Assembly (NCBI RefSeq): GCF_900636515.1
Contig: NZ_LR134287.1
Coordinates: 1,860,001-1,924,000 of the forward strand
Source: Neisseria animalis
GTDB taxonomy: Bacteria; Pseudomonadota; Gammaproteobacteria; Burkholderiales; Neisseriaceae
Length of the DNA: 64,000 nt
Reading direction: 5' to 3'
This document shows, one piece after another, positions 20,936 to 30,303 of the stretch (position 1 is the stretch's first letter; the number at the start of each line of letters is the position of its first letter). Position numbers and translations under genes: made by a program. Under the pieces are notes generated by a model. The model made no database searches. It saw nothing but the letters and a program-made list of their open reading frames with translations, and was not told where the DNA came from.

Positions 20936-21604
20936 TTACTCCAGCACTACTTCCACACGACGGGCTTCGGCATTGTCGCCGCTGCCTTCGCTGTTTTCAG
21001 GCTTACGCAACTCGATTTGCTCTTCCGCTACGCCCAAGCCCATCAAAGCATTCTTCACCGCAAACGCGCGCTGTTTGGACAACTCTTCGTTTTGCGCCTG
21101 ATTACCGGTCGTATCATGGAAACCGGATACAACTGCTTTTTTACCCTCTTTCACGCCGGCAATCACGTCTTGCAAGGCTTCCTGCGCGCCAGCCGCCAAA
21201 TCGGATTTTCCGCTGGCAAAATAGAATTTCACGATACCGTTTTCCACCACCACGGCAGAACCGTCGGCAGCTGCTCCGCTCTCATCTTGAGAAACGGCAG
21301 TATCCATACCATCGGCAGCAGTATCCGCACCTTCGGCATCGGCGGTTCCCATTGAATCGGCATCAGCAGATCCCTCGTACATCACTTCGGTTTCCTCAAC
21401 TGTTGCCTCGGAGCCGTTCTCCGCCGCATTGCCGTCTGCTATTTCAGCAACCGCCGCTTTGCCGTAATCGGGCGAACCTTCAATCTTGCCCGTTTCCCAG
21501 CCCCATACCGACAGAAACAGCGTTACCGCCGTTGCAATACCTGCCGCACCGCCGGCAATCCACAAACCCAAGCGTTGTTCTTTGTGATCGTTGTTGTCAG
21601 ACAT
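20936..21604 (-). CDS. Inner-membrane-anchored OmpA-like protein
   Basis: 222 residues. A short cytoplasmic N-terminus, one membrane segment (GLWIAGGAAGIATAVTLFL), an acidic linker rich in Ala, Asp and Glu (about 45-100), then an OmpA-like domain with D164 (FHDTTGN) and R179 (LSKQRAFAV) of the peptidoglycan site. Domain text is close to that of CcoP here (FYFASGKSDL, IELRKPE). Start at 21604, where a GGAAAG ribosome site precedes MSDNNDHKEQ. Likely links inner membrane and cell wall. Confidence 0.82.
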   Translation of the reverse strand: MSDNNDHKEQRLGLWIAGGAAGIATAVTLFLSVWGWETGKIEGSPDYGKAAVAEIADGNAAENGSEATVEETEVMYEGSADADSMGTADAEGADTAADGMDTAVSQDESGAAADGSAVVVENGIVKFYFASGKSDLAAGAQEALQDVIAGVKEGKKAVVSGFHDTTGNQAQNEELSKQRAFAVKNALMGLGVAEEQIELRKPENSEGSGDNAEARRVEVVLE

Positions 21605-21801
21605 CGTCTTTCCTCTTTGATACATGATTGGAAAATAAAAATCAAAACCTGTCGGCATTATACCTAAAACCCGCCCGAAAAAAACAACCCTGTCTGTTTT
21701 CAGACGGCATATCGCGACGCGCTGCCTATAAATCTGTTCAAACCCCTGTCAAACCAGTAAAATGAACACCTTATTGTTTATTTCAGATTGCAAATACTAC
21801 C

Positions 21802-22707
21802 ATGCTGACTTTCCAACAAATCATCTTCAAACTGCAAACCTTCTGGGCCGAACGCGGCTGCACCCTGATTCAACCTTTCGACATGGAAGTCGGCGCGGGC
21901 ACTTCGCACCCCGCCACCTGCCTGCGCGCACTCGGCCCCGAGCCGTGGTATGCCGCCTATGTGCAGCCCAGCCGCCGCCCGAAAGACGGCCGCTACGGTG
22001 ACAACCCCAACCGCCTGCAACACTACTACCAATTCCAAGTCGCCCTCAAACCCGCGCCCGCAGATATTCAGGATTTGTATCTCGACAGTCTGCGCGAATT
22101 GGGAATCGACCCGAAAGTGCACGACATCCGTTTTGTGGAAGACGACTGGGAAAACCCCACCCTCGGCGCTTGGGGCTTGGGCTGGGAAGTGTGGCTCAAC
22201 GGCATGGAAGTGACCCAGTTTACCTATTTCCAGCAGGTCGGCGGCATCGACTGTTCGCCCGTGCTCGGCGAAATTACCTACGGCATCGAACGCCTCGCGA
22301 TGTATCTTCAAGGCGTTGAAAACGTTTACGATTTGGTATGGTCTCACACGCCCGACGGCCAGGCCGTCAGCTACGGCGACGTGTATCACCAAAACGAAGT
22401 GGAACAATCCACCTACAATTTCGAATACAGCGATGCCGAATGGCTGCTGCGCCAGTTCAACGACTACGAAGCCCAAGCCAAACGCCTGCTGGAAATCGAA
22501 GATGCCTCCCTCGCCCTTCCCGCCTACGAATTGGTACTGAAAGCAGGCCACACCTTCAACCTGCTCGACGCGCGCGGCGCGATTTCCGTTACCGAACGCG
22601 CCACCTACATCGGCCGCATCCGCACCTTAAGCCGTGCCGTAGCGCAGAAATTTGTAGAAAGCCGCGAAAAATTAGGCTTCCCGCTGATTAAAAACCAAGC
22701 AGCCTAA
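21802..22707 (+). CDS. glyQ: Glycyl-tRNA synthetase alpha subunit
   Basis: 301 residues, full length: class II synthetase catalytic subunit ([59 protein letters not shown]). Pairs with GlyS. In many genomes glyQ and glyS are adjacent; here 7.6 kb of surface-glycan and toxin-antitoxin genes lie between them. Confidence 0.98.
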   Translation: MLTFQQIIFKLQTFWAERGCTLIQPFDMEVGAGTSHPATCLRALGPEPWYAAYVQPSRRPKDGRYGDNPNRLQHYYQFQVALKPAPADIQDLYLDSLRELGIDPKVHDIRFVEDDWENPTLGAWGLGWEVWLNGMEVTQFTYFQQVGGIDCSPVLGEITYGIERLAMYLQGVENVYDLVWSHTPDGQAVSYGDVYHQNEVEQSTYNFEYSDAEWLLRQFNDYEAQAKRLLEIEDASLALPAYELVLKAGHTFNLLDARGAISVTERATYIGRIRTLSRAVAQKFVESREKLGFPLIKNQAA

Positions 22708-22945
22708 TGCTGTAGGTTGGGTTGCAAACCCAACAGAATCCGGCAGTGCAGGTTGGATTGTCCCAAAAAAACCAACATGGTTGACACCGTGTTTTTCGGG
22801 ATTCCATGCCAACCCGCACCCCCAAATTGCAGACGGCCTGAATACAGGTTGCGCAAACCCAATAGACACGATTATTGTGATACCGGCATCTGCCGCCAAG
22901 GCCGTCTGAAACCCTATCCAAACTACAAAACGCCGACCAAACAAT

Positions 22946-24799
22946 ATGATAGAAAAACTCACCTTCGGACTTTTCAGCAAAGAAGACACCAAAAGCTTTA
23001 TGCGGCTGATGAATTACGTCAAACCGTATAAAGCCCGTATTATTTGGGCATTACTGGCCATCGTCGGCGTTGCCGCCACCGAAAGCTATCTGGCGGCTTT
23101 TATCGCCCCCTTGGTCAACCAAGGATTTGCCGTCCCCACCGCAGCCCCCGAGCTGAGCCAAGCCACCGGCATCATCGCCACCCTGCAAAACTGGAAAGCG
23201 CAATTTACCCACCTGATTTGGGGAACGGAAAACAAAGTCTGGATTGTCCCGCTGTTTTTCATTTCCCTGATTATTATCCGCGGCATCTGCCGCTTCACCA
23301 GCACCTATCTGATGACCTGGGTTTCCGTCATGGCCATCAGCCATGTACGCCGAGACATGTTCGGCAAAATGCTGCTGCTCTCCTCCGACTTCCACCAAAA
23401 AAACCCCTCCGGCACCGTATTGATGAACATCGTGCAGATGGCCGACAGCTCAATCAACAACGCCAGCAACGTTTTCATCACCCTTACCCGCGACTCCATG
23501 ATCGTTATCGGCTTAGTATGCGTACTGCTGTATCTCAACTGGCAGCTCAGCCTGATTGTCGCCCTGATGTTCCCTCTGCTGTCATTGCTCTCACGCTATT
23601 ACCGCAACCGCTTGAAAGGCATCATCTCCAGCGCACAACAAAGCATCGGCACATTAAACAACGTAGTAAACGAAACCCACCAAGGCCACCGCGTCATCAA
23701 ACTGTTCGGCGGGCAGCCCCAAGCGGCCGAACGCTTTGCCAAAGTAAACGGCACTTTGGTACGCCTCGGAAAAAAAATCACCCAAGCCACCGCAGCCCGT
23801 TCCCCCATCAGCGAACTGATCGCCTCCGGCGCACTCGCCATCGTCATCTTCGTCGCACTCTGGCAAAGTCAGAAAGGCTACACCACCATCGGCGAATTTA
23901 TGGCCTTTATCGTCGCCATGCTGCAAATGCTCGGCCCGATTAAAAACCTCGCCAACATCAGCATTCCCATGCAGACCATGTTTCTCGCATCCGATGCCGT
24001 GTGCGGTTTTTTAGACGAGCAACCCGAAAAAAATACCGGCACAAAAACCCTCGGCAACATTACAGGCCGTCTGCAATTTGAACACGTCGATGTCCGCTAC
24101 CAAGAAGAACACCGCAAAGCCCTCGACAACTTCAATTTAGACATCCGCGCAGGTGAAAAAGTAGCCTTGGTCGGACGCTCCGGCAGCGGCAAAACCACCG
24201 CCGTCAACCTGCTGCCCCGCTTTGTCGAACCCAGTGCCGGCAAAATTCTGATAGACGGCACCGACATAGCAGATGTCGAATTGAGCAACCTCCGCTCCCA
24301 ATTCGCCCTTGTTTCCCAAGATGTCTTCCTCTTTGACGACACCCTGCTTGAAAACGTACGCTACAGCCGCCCCGAGGCAAGCGAAGAAGAAGTACTCGCC
24401 GCACTCAAAGCTGCTAATCTGCAAGACTTGGTCGCCAACTCCCCGCAAGGGCTGCACCAGCACATCGGTGCCAACGGCAGCCAACTTTCAGGCGGCCAAC
24501 GCCAGCGCGTCTCCATCGCACGAGCCATTCTCAAAGACGCACCGATACTGCTGCTCGACGAAGCCACCAGCGCACTCGACAACGAATCCGAACGCCTCGT
24601 CCAACAAGCCCTTGAGCGTCTGATGCACGGTCGCACCAGCATCATCGTCGCCCACCGCTTGAGCACCATCGAAGAAGCCGACCGTATTATCGTGATGGAC
24701 GACGGTAAAATCATCGAAGAAGGCACACACGCCGAACTCTTGGCACAAAACGGCTACTACGCCGCATTGAGCCATATACCGAAACAAGAAGGCAAATAA
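22946..24799 (+). CDS. msbA: Lipid A flippase MsbA (ABC exporter)
   Basis: 617 residues: an N-terminal six-helix exporter domain (to about 340) and a C-terminal ATPase with Walker A GRSGSGKTT near residue 410, signature LSGGQRQR and Walker B ILLLDEATSALD. It flips lipid A-core across the inner membrane. It heads a same-strand run of glycosyltransferases and an acyltransferase, consistent with lipooligosaccharide assembly. The 238 nt upstream contain an inverted repeat GTTGGGTTGCAAACCCAAC. Confidence 0.93.
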   Translation: MIEKLTFGLFSKEDTKSFMRLMNYVKPYKARIIWALLAIVGVAATESYLAAFIAPLVNQGFAVPTAAPELSQATGIIATLQNWKAQFTHLIWGTENKVWIVPLFFISLIIIRGICRFTSTYLMTWVSVMAISHVRRDMFGKMLLLSSDFHQKNPSGTVLMNIVQMADSSINNASNVFITLTRDSMIVIGLVCVLLYLNWQLSLIVALMFPLLSLLSRYYRNRLKGIISSAQQSIGTLNNVVNETHQGHRVIKLFGGQPQAAERFAKVNGTLVRLGKKITQATAARSPISELIASGALAIVIFVALWQSQKGYTTIGEFMAFIVAMLQMLGPIKNLANISIPMQTMFLASDAVCGFLDEQPEKNTGTKTLGNITGRLQFEHVDVRYQEEHRKALDNFNLDIRAGEKVALVGRSGSGKTTAVNLLPRFVEPSAGKILIDGTDIADVELSNLRSQFALVSQDVFLFDDTLLENVRYSRPEASEEEVLAALKAANLQDLVANSPQGLHQHIGANGSQLSGGQRQRVSIARAILKDAPILLLDEATSALDNESERLVQQALERLMHGRTSIIVAHRLSTIEEADRIIVMDDGKIIEEGTHAELLAQNGYYAALSHIPKQEGK

Positions 24800-24802
24800 A
24801 CC

Positions 24803-24839
24803 TTCAGACGGCATGACTGCATTGGGTGCCGTCTGAAAA
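24803..24839 (+). terminator. DUS inverted pair after msbA
   Basis: TTCAGACGGCA and TGCCGTCTGAAAA form a stem 4 nt past the msbA stop; it may be only a partial terminator, since the next gene starts 22 nt later. Confidence 0.6.
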
Positions 24840-24860
24840 CCATACAGATTAGGAACTGCC

Positions 24861-26096
24861 ATGAATACCGCCCCTCCGCTTGTTTCCGTGATGATTCCCT
24901 ACTACAACTGCAAAGCATACATCGCCGAAACAATCGAATCAGTCGAACAGCAAACCCATTCCAATATTGAAATCATCATTATTGATGACGGCTCTACTCA
25001 AGAACACAGGGACTATTTACAAAATTATTTGGCCGGCAAGCCCCATATCCGCTACGCATTTCAGGAAAATCAAGGCGTATCGTCCGCCCGCAACTACGCC
25101 GCCCGTTTGGCAGGCGGCAAATATTTTCTGTTTCTCGATGCAGACGATGTGATTCTGCCTGAATACACCGCCAAAGCAGTAGCAATATTGGAAAGCAATC
25201 CTGACTGCAAACTGGTTTATCCCCAAGCAGAATTTTTCGGGGTACAAAGTGGTCTGTGGGAAATACCGCCTTACGAAGATTTTAGAAGCCTGCTGATGGG
25301 AAATAAATTTCCTTCTATTTCATTTCACCGCGCTACTGACTATCGGGTGCTAGATGGCTTCGATGAAAGTTTAGATACTCATGAGGACTGGGATTATTGG
25401 ATTCGGATATTGAAAAACGGAGGAACAGTATATCAAATTCCAGAAATACTGTTTAAATACAGAAGACGAAGCAGCCAAGACTCCCTCATTGATAAACTGT
25501 CGGCAAATCCTGAGCTTAACCGTCTGAATTGGCAAAAAGTATGCAACAAACATCAAGATTTGTTTTTGCAATATAATTTAGGTTATGTCGACTTAGTCCA
25601 CCTTATCTGCAACATGAAACAGCACGATACCGAACAAACTCAGAAAATACAAACACTTGAAAATGAAGTATCAGACCATGTTGAATTAACCCTTTTTGCC
25701 AACAGCATGGAACAGAAAAATATGGAACAAACCAAGAAAATACAAGAGCTTGAAGACAAATTAGGTAAGCTCAAACAAGCATATGACAATGCCAGATACC
25801 GGGAAAGCATGAGAGCCTTGCACCGCGAGCAACAATCCGACTCCACGCCCTCTCCCGCCGTGTCAATAAACGGGCATGCAATGCTCCGATATATTTACAA
25901 AAGCCCGAGTTATCAAATCATTCGTGCCGTAAAAAAATTGAATTGGAAAATAAAAAAACGCCCTAAGAAACCCCTTTTCTTTCCGACTACCGAAATACAG
26001 AGTTATCAGGAAGCTGTCCGAATCCTAAATTCGACAGCATGGAGCTTACTCAGCCCTATCCATTTCCTGTACAAACTCATCAAAAAAGAAAAATAG
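24861..26096 (+). CDS. Family 2 glycosyltransferase with C-terminal coiled coil
   Basis: 411 residues. The GT-A fold is clear: VSVMIPYYNCKAYIAETIES, IIIDDGST, GVSSARNYAARLAGGKYFLFLDADD (the DxD metal motif). Residues about 255-320 form heptad-rich coiled coil (TQKIQTLENEVS, TKKIQELEDKLG). The C-terminal 90 residues are basic. Substrate unknown; likely lipooligosaccharide or another surface glycan. The next gene starts 1 nt after its stop. Confidence 0.9.
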   Translation: MNTAPPLVSVMIPYYNCKAYIAETIESVEQQTHSNIEIIIIDDGSTQEHRDYLQNYLAGKPHIRYAFQENQGVSSARNYAARLAGGKYFLFLDADDVILPEYTAKAVAILESNPDCKLVYPQAEFFGVQSGLWEIPPYEDFRSLLMGNKFPSISFHRATDYRVLDGFDESLDTHEDWDYWIRILKNGGTVYQIPEILFKYRRRSSQDSLIDKLSANPELNRLNWQKVCNKHQDLFLQYNLGYVDLVHLICNMKQHDTEQTQKIQTLENEVSDHVELTLFANSMEQKNMEQTKKIQELEDKLGKLKQAYDNARYRESMRALHREQQSDSTPSPAVSINGHAMLRYIYKSPSYQIIRAVKKLNWKIKKRPKKPLFFPTTEIQSYQEAVRILNSTAWSLLSPIHFLYKLIKKEK

Positions 26097-26097
26097 C

Positions 26098-28172
26098 ATG
26101 AATACCCTGAAACACAACCGTCCCGTTAAACCATCTGCGGAAGATTGGGAAAACCTCAAACAAAACTACCCCCCCCCCCGTCAGATGCTGAAGTTGTTGA
26201 TGTTCTGATACCTGTATATGGAGCGCCAAACGATACACTCCGCTGTATCTACAGCGTATTAACCGCACGAACCAAAACCCCTTTCAACCTTTTGGTTATT
26301 GAAGATCGAGGCCCTGATGATGACTTGCGGGTAAAACTTAACGAGTTCAGCCAAGATTTCCAATTTGAATACCACCAGCATGAAGAAAACAAAGGTTTCG
26401 TACTAACCTGCAACTATGGATTCTCGCTCCATCCTGAACGAGATGTCGTGCTGCTGAACTCCGACACACAAGTCTATGATGATTGGTTGGATAATCTGCT
26501 GGCTTGCGCCGAAAAATATCCGACGGCGGGAACAATTACCGCCATGTCCAACAGTGCCACCATTTGCAGCTACCCCTGTTTTGTCGAAGACTACCCTTAC
26601 CAATACGAAATTTCCGATGCCGAATTAAGCGTATTTTTTGCCGAAGCCAACCGGCTTGAGACGGTCGATACCCCAACCGGTGTCGGCTTCTGTATGTACG
26701 TCCGTCGGAAATGCTTGGAAAACATCGGATATTTCGATTATGAATCATTCGGCAAAGGATATGGCGAAGAAAACGATTTGTGCGTCAGGGTAGAAAAAGC
26801 AGGCTGGCGCAACCTGATAGCCGGTGGAGTATTCGTACGCCATCACGGAAGCAGTTCTTTCAGTTCCGAAGTAAGAGAAGAGCGGGTCAAACACGCTTTG
26901 AAAATCATCAAAAAACTGCATCCCGGCCACCTTCCCAGCGTTTCAAAATTCATTGAAGCCGATACAGTTGCAATTTTCAGACAACGAGTGGACATGAAGC
27001 GTTTAAAACATTTTATACAAAACAAACCCGTTATGCTGTTTGTCAGCCACAACTTAGGTGGCGGTACAGAAAAACACCATTTGGAAATGGTAGAAAAGCT
27101 GGCTGCTGAAGGCTATGCCGTTATTTCATTAAAACCAAACAAAAAACAGCAACCCGTATTACATTTGGAAGGGATTCACCCTCTGCCGAACATTCCTATT
27201 CCCCGAAATACAGACGGCCTTATCCGCTTCCTGAAAGAAGAAATCAAAGCAACGGCAGTACATTTCCACCATTTAAAAGGTTTTACCACGCTGTTTATCG
27301 ACAACTTAACGAATGCACTCCGAGTATCCTCAATCCCTTACTACTTTACCGTACATGATTATCTGCCTATCTGTCCGCAAATTACCCTAATGAAAGCAGG
27401 ACATTCCATCTTTTGCGGAGAGCCTGACAAAGAAGAATGCAACCACTGCATACAAGGTAATCCGGAAGCACAACCTCATCAATACGACATTCAAAAATAC
27501 CGGCATTGGTATGGCAACATATTACACGGCGCAGAAAAAGTATTCGTACCTGATGAAGATGTGAAATGGCGGCTGCAACGCTACTTCAACGGCTTACCTA
27601 TTCATGTACGCCCTCATTTCGATATTTGGCCTGAATATCATGATGCCCTCCGTCCATTCGACATAAACTCAAACAGAAGAATCGGCATTATCGGAGCAAT
27701 AGGATTGCACAAAGGCTTCAATATGGTTTGCGAGCTTGCCGAAAAATGCCGCCGCTTAGGTTTGGACATTACCTTTGTCATCATCGGTTATACCATGGAC
27801 GACAACAGATTGCGTTCGCTAGATAATGTTGAAATTCTCGGCGCATACCAAGATAAAGAATTACAAGAAACAATCCATAAAGCCGACTTGGATGCCATTT
27901 GGTTTCCTGCAGTATGTCCCGAAACCTACTCCTATACATTAAGTGCGGCACTCTCCGTAAAAGGTATGCCGATTATCGCATTCGATTTTGGCGCAATTGC
28001 CAGAAGATTGCGAAACTGCAACGGCATTTTGATTCCAATTGAAAAAATGTTGAAACCGGCACAAGTTTTACCGTATTTATTACTGGATTTCCGACACCAT
28101 CAAATCCAAAATGTAAGCACACGCAGCGAATATTCATCAATGATTCGCGACTATTACCAAATGACGGAATAA
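26098..28172 (+). CDS. Phase-variable two-domain glycosyltransferase, OFF in this sequence
   Basis: Start ATG 26098 lies 1 nt after the preceding stop. After 23 codons the frame enters 11 C's (26169-26179) and then hits TGA within 13 codons. With 12 (or 9) C's the frame joins the downstream reading frame, giving about 691 residues: a GT2 domain (VLIPVYGAPND, LLVIEDRGPDDD, LLNSDTQVYDDW, GFVLTCNYGF) followed by a GT-B/GT4 half (LFVSHNLGGGTEKH, GAIGLHKGFNM, PAVCPETYSY). A TTG at 26145 is in the downstream frame behind a weak GGAAGA and might allow low expression. Family assignment firm; acceptor unknown. Confidence 0.85.
26169..26179 (+). repeat. Homopolymer tract C11 (slipped-strand switch)
   Basis: Eleven consecutive C's near codon 24. 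Length 11 puts ATG 26098 out of frame with the main open reading frame; length 12 or 9 restores it (Tyr-Pro-Pro-Pro-Pro-Ser-Asp). Confidence 0.92.
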
Positions 28173-28225
28173 CCAAATGCAGCACGGTAACATCTTTCAT
28201 TGGACTATATAAACCAAAGTAGCGA

Positions 28226-28264
28226 TTTACAGACGGCATTTTCCAGCAAAAAGCCGTCTGTAAA
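28226..28264 (+). terminator. DUS inverted pair after the phase-variable gene
   Basis: TTTACAGACGGC and GCCGTCTGTAAA form a stem between this gene and the acyltransferase. Confidence 0.6.
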
Positions 28265-28317
28265 TTTTAAATACCGGTACTTATTTATCATAACAATATA
28301 CAAACTTGGATAATTAC

Positions 28318-29331
28318 ATGAACAGTAGGTTTCAATGGGCTGACCTTTGCAGAATTTATGCCATTTTTTTGGTTATAGTCATACATGTATCCGCAAAATA
28401 TTTAATCGACTTTACCGGTATCCATGAATCAAATTGGTTATTTGCCAACCTGTTTGATTCATTTGCCCGAGTAAGTGTTCCCTTATTTTTCATGTTATCC
28501 GGGGCATTACTTCTCAACACAGAAAAAATATCCGGCAATACACTATCCGGAATATCCGGAAGAATATGGAAAATTACTATTCCACTAATATTTTGGAGTA
28601 TTATTTACGTTTTACACCTTAAACATTATGGTGTGGATATAAAGTTTACCCATATGCTGCATGAACCGGTTATGTATCACTTATGGTTTGCATATGCTAT
28701 GATTTTTATCTATGCAACCCTTCCATTCATTAAAAACCTCTATGAAAATATTAACAAAAGCCCTAGTTTAATATTTTATCTGCTTACATTATGGTTTACC
28801 GTTTATCTGATTAAAGGCTACATATCCATAGGATTTCTCAACCCTATGGGCATTAACTACAGCCCTGTTTTCGGTTATATCGGATACTTTATATTAGGTG
28901 GATTATTGATTCGCTATAAACAAGCAATTCTTAACAAAGTTAAGAAAACTACCGTTCTATATATTTTCTTACTTTCATCACTAACAACTTTCATCGCCAC
29001 AATCTGGCTGAGCTACCATGCAAACACAACTATAACGACAGCATACGAATATTTAACAATAAACGTAGCAATGGCAGCACTCTCAATATTTGTTTTAATA
29101 TTCGATATTAAAATAAACAGTAAGTATAATAAAATACTAAAAACCATCTCCGAGAATGTGTTTTTTATCTATTTCATACACTTACTCATTATGTCGAAAG
29201 TTGAAACCATATTTTCAGGTATGCCCGCCCTAATAGAGATACCCCTGACTTCATTGCTAACCTTAGCAATCAGCTTAGTTATCGCTATAATAGTCAGGAA
29301 AATCCCCAAAGCTCCAATAATAACCGGTTAA
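28318..29331 (+). CDS. Acyltransferase family 3 membrane protein
   Basis: 337 residues with about ten membrane segments. The N-terminus WADLCRIYAIFLVIVIHVS carries the catalytic-type histidine of acyltransferase 3 proteins (O-acetyl and other sugar modifications). Start ATG at 28318; a TTG 4 codons earlier is possible. AT-richer than its neighbours, suggesting recent acquisition. Last gene of the glycan island; probable role is acylation of the glycan made by the preceding transferases (inference). Confidence 0.85.
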   Translation: MNSRFQWADLCRIYAIFLVIVIHVSAKYLIDFTGIHESNWLFANLFDSFARVSVPLFFMLSGALLLNTEKISGNTLSGISGRIWKITIPLIFWSIIYVLHLKHYGVDIKFTHMLHEPVMYHLWFAYAMIFIYATLPFIKNLYENINKSPSLIFYLLTLWFTVYLIKGYISIGFLNPMGINYSPVFGYIGYFILGGLLIRYKQAILNKVKKTTVLYIFLLSSLTTFIATIWLSYHANTTITTAYEYLTINVAMAALSIFVLIFDIKINSKYNKILKTISENVFFIYFIHLLIMSKVETIFSGMPALIEIPLTSLLTLAISLVIAIIVRKIPKAPIITG

Positions 29332-29406
29332 ATACTTTGCAGATGGCTTACATCACAACAAAGCCGTCTGCAAATCCGGTTTCCGGCCAATGAAAAACAA
29401 AACGCC

Positions 29407-29565
29407 ATGACCAACCTGATTGAAATCTACCAAACTTCAGACGGCCAAACCCAAGTCGAAGTCAGATTTGAGCAAGAGACCGTTTGGCTGTCGCAGGTAC
29501 AGATAGTTGCACGCCGAAACAACTTGTTTTACCGCATCTTTCCATTGAAATCTATTTTGATATAG
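29407..29565 (+). pseudogene. RhuM-like N-terminal fragment
   Basis: ATG 29407 opens MTNLIEIYQTSDGQTQVEVR and FEQETVWLSQ, the usual beginning of RhuM-family proteins, but the similarity stops after about 34 codons and the frame ends after 52. Read as a decayed remnant. It contains a DUS core. Confidence 0.6.
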
Positions 29566-29608
29566 ACTAGACTAACCAAACTTAGTCTGATATTTGAGAG
29601 GTACTGTC

Positions 29609-29851
29609 ATGCAAACCGTCAATATCCATGAAGCCAAAACCAACCTCTCCCGCTTGCTGGAGGGTGCGGTACACGGCGAGCCGTTTATTATTGCCAAAGC
29701 GGGCAAGCCTATGGTACAGGTGCTGCCTTACCAATCCGAACACAAAAAAAACAAGCGTATCGGCTTTATGCCAGACATGCAGATTCCTGATGATTTCAAT
29801 GAGATGGGAACAACGGAAATTTCAGCCCTGTTTGGTGGGGCGACAGAATGA
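29609..29851 (+). CDS. Phd/YefM-family antitoxin
   Basis: 80 residues: VNIHEAKTNLSRLLEG at the N-terminus is the typical Phd/YefM DNA-binding segment, followed by an acidic toxin-binding tail. Start at 29609 (MQTVNIHEAK) with GAGAGG upstream. The stop overlaps the toxin start (ATGA), the standard coupling of a type II pair. Confidence 0.88.
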   Translation: MQTVNIHEAKTNLSRLLEGAVHGEPFIIAKAGKPMVQVLPYQSEHKKNKRIGFMPDMQIPDDFNEMGTTEISALFGGATE

Positions 29852-30234
29852 AATACCTGCTGGACACGCATATCCTGCTGTGGGCAGCCTGCGGCAGCCA
29901 GAAATTAAGCGGTACTGCCTGCGACATCATTGAAAATCAGGATAATGATCTGCTGTTCAGCGCGGCCAGTATCTGGGAAATTGCCATCAAATCCGGCTTG
30001 GGGCGTGCCGACTTTGTTGTCAATCCCGTATTGTTCCGCCGCGCCCTGCTGGACAACGGCTATATCGAACTGCCGATTAATGGGCTGCATTCTGCCGCCA
30101 CCGCCAATCTGCCCGACCTCCACAAAGACCCGTTTGACCGCATCTTAATCGCCCAGTCGCAAATTGAAGGGATTGTGCTATTGAGCGCAGATGAAAAAGT
30201 GGCGGCTTACGGCAACACTGTTCAATCCGTTTAA
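29848..30234 (+). CDS. PIN-domain (VapC-like) toxin
   Basis: 128 residues. Conserved PIN acidic residues are visible: D6 (YLLDTHILLW), E at SIWEIAIK and D at DPFDRILIAQ. Predicted RNase partnered by the preceding antitoxin. Located in the glyQ-glyS island, where it may stabilise the variable block. Confidence 0.9.
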   Translation: MKYLLDTHILLWAACGSQKLSGTACDIIENQDNDLLFSAASIWEIAIKSGLGRADFVVNPVLFRRALLDNGYIELPINGLHSAATANLPDLHKDPFDRILIAQSQIEGIVLLSADEKVAAYGNTVQSV

Positions 30235-30303
30235 ACTCTATTTCAACTATAATCACGCCATACGAAAAAGCGCAGCCGCTTGTTATCTTAAAGAAAGTAA
30301 AAA

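Noticed and set aside
22708..22945. Small leftward frames between glyQ and msbA
   Set aside because: Low-complexity frames caused by the repeated GTTGGGTTGCAAACCCAAC sequence; no ribosome sites.
26145..28172. Treating the glycosyltransferase as intact from TTG 26145
   Set aside because: The ATG 1 nt after the preceding stop and the C11 tract explain the locus better; the TTG is kept only as a possible weak start.
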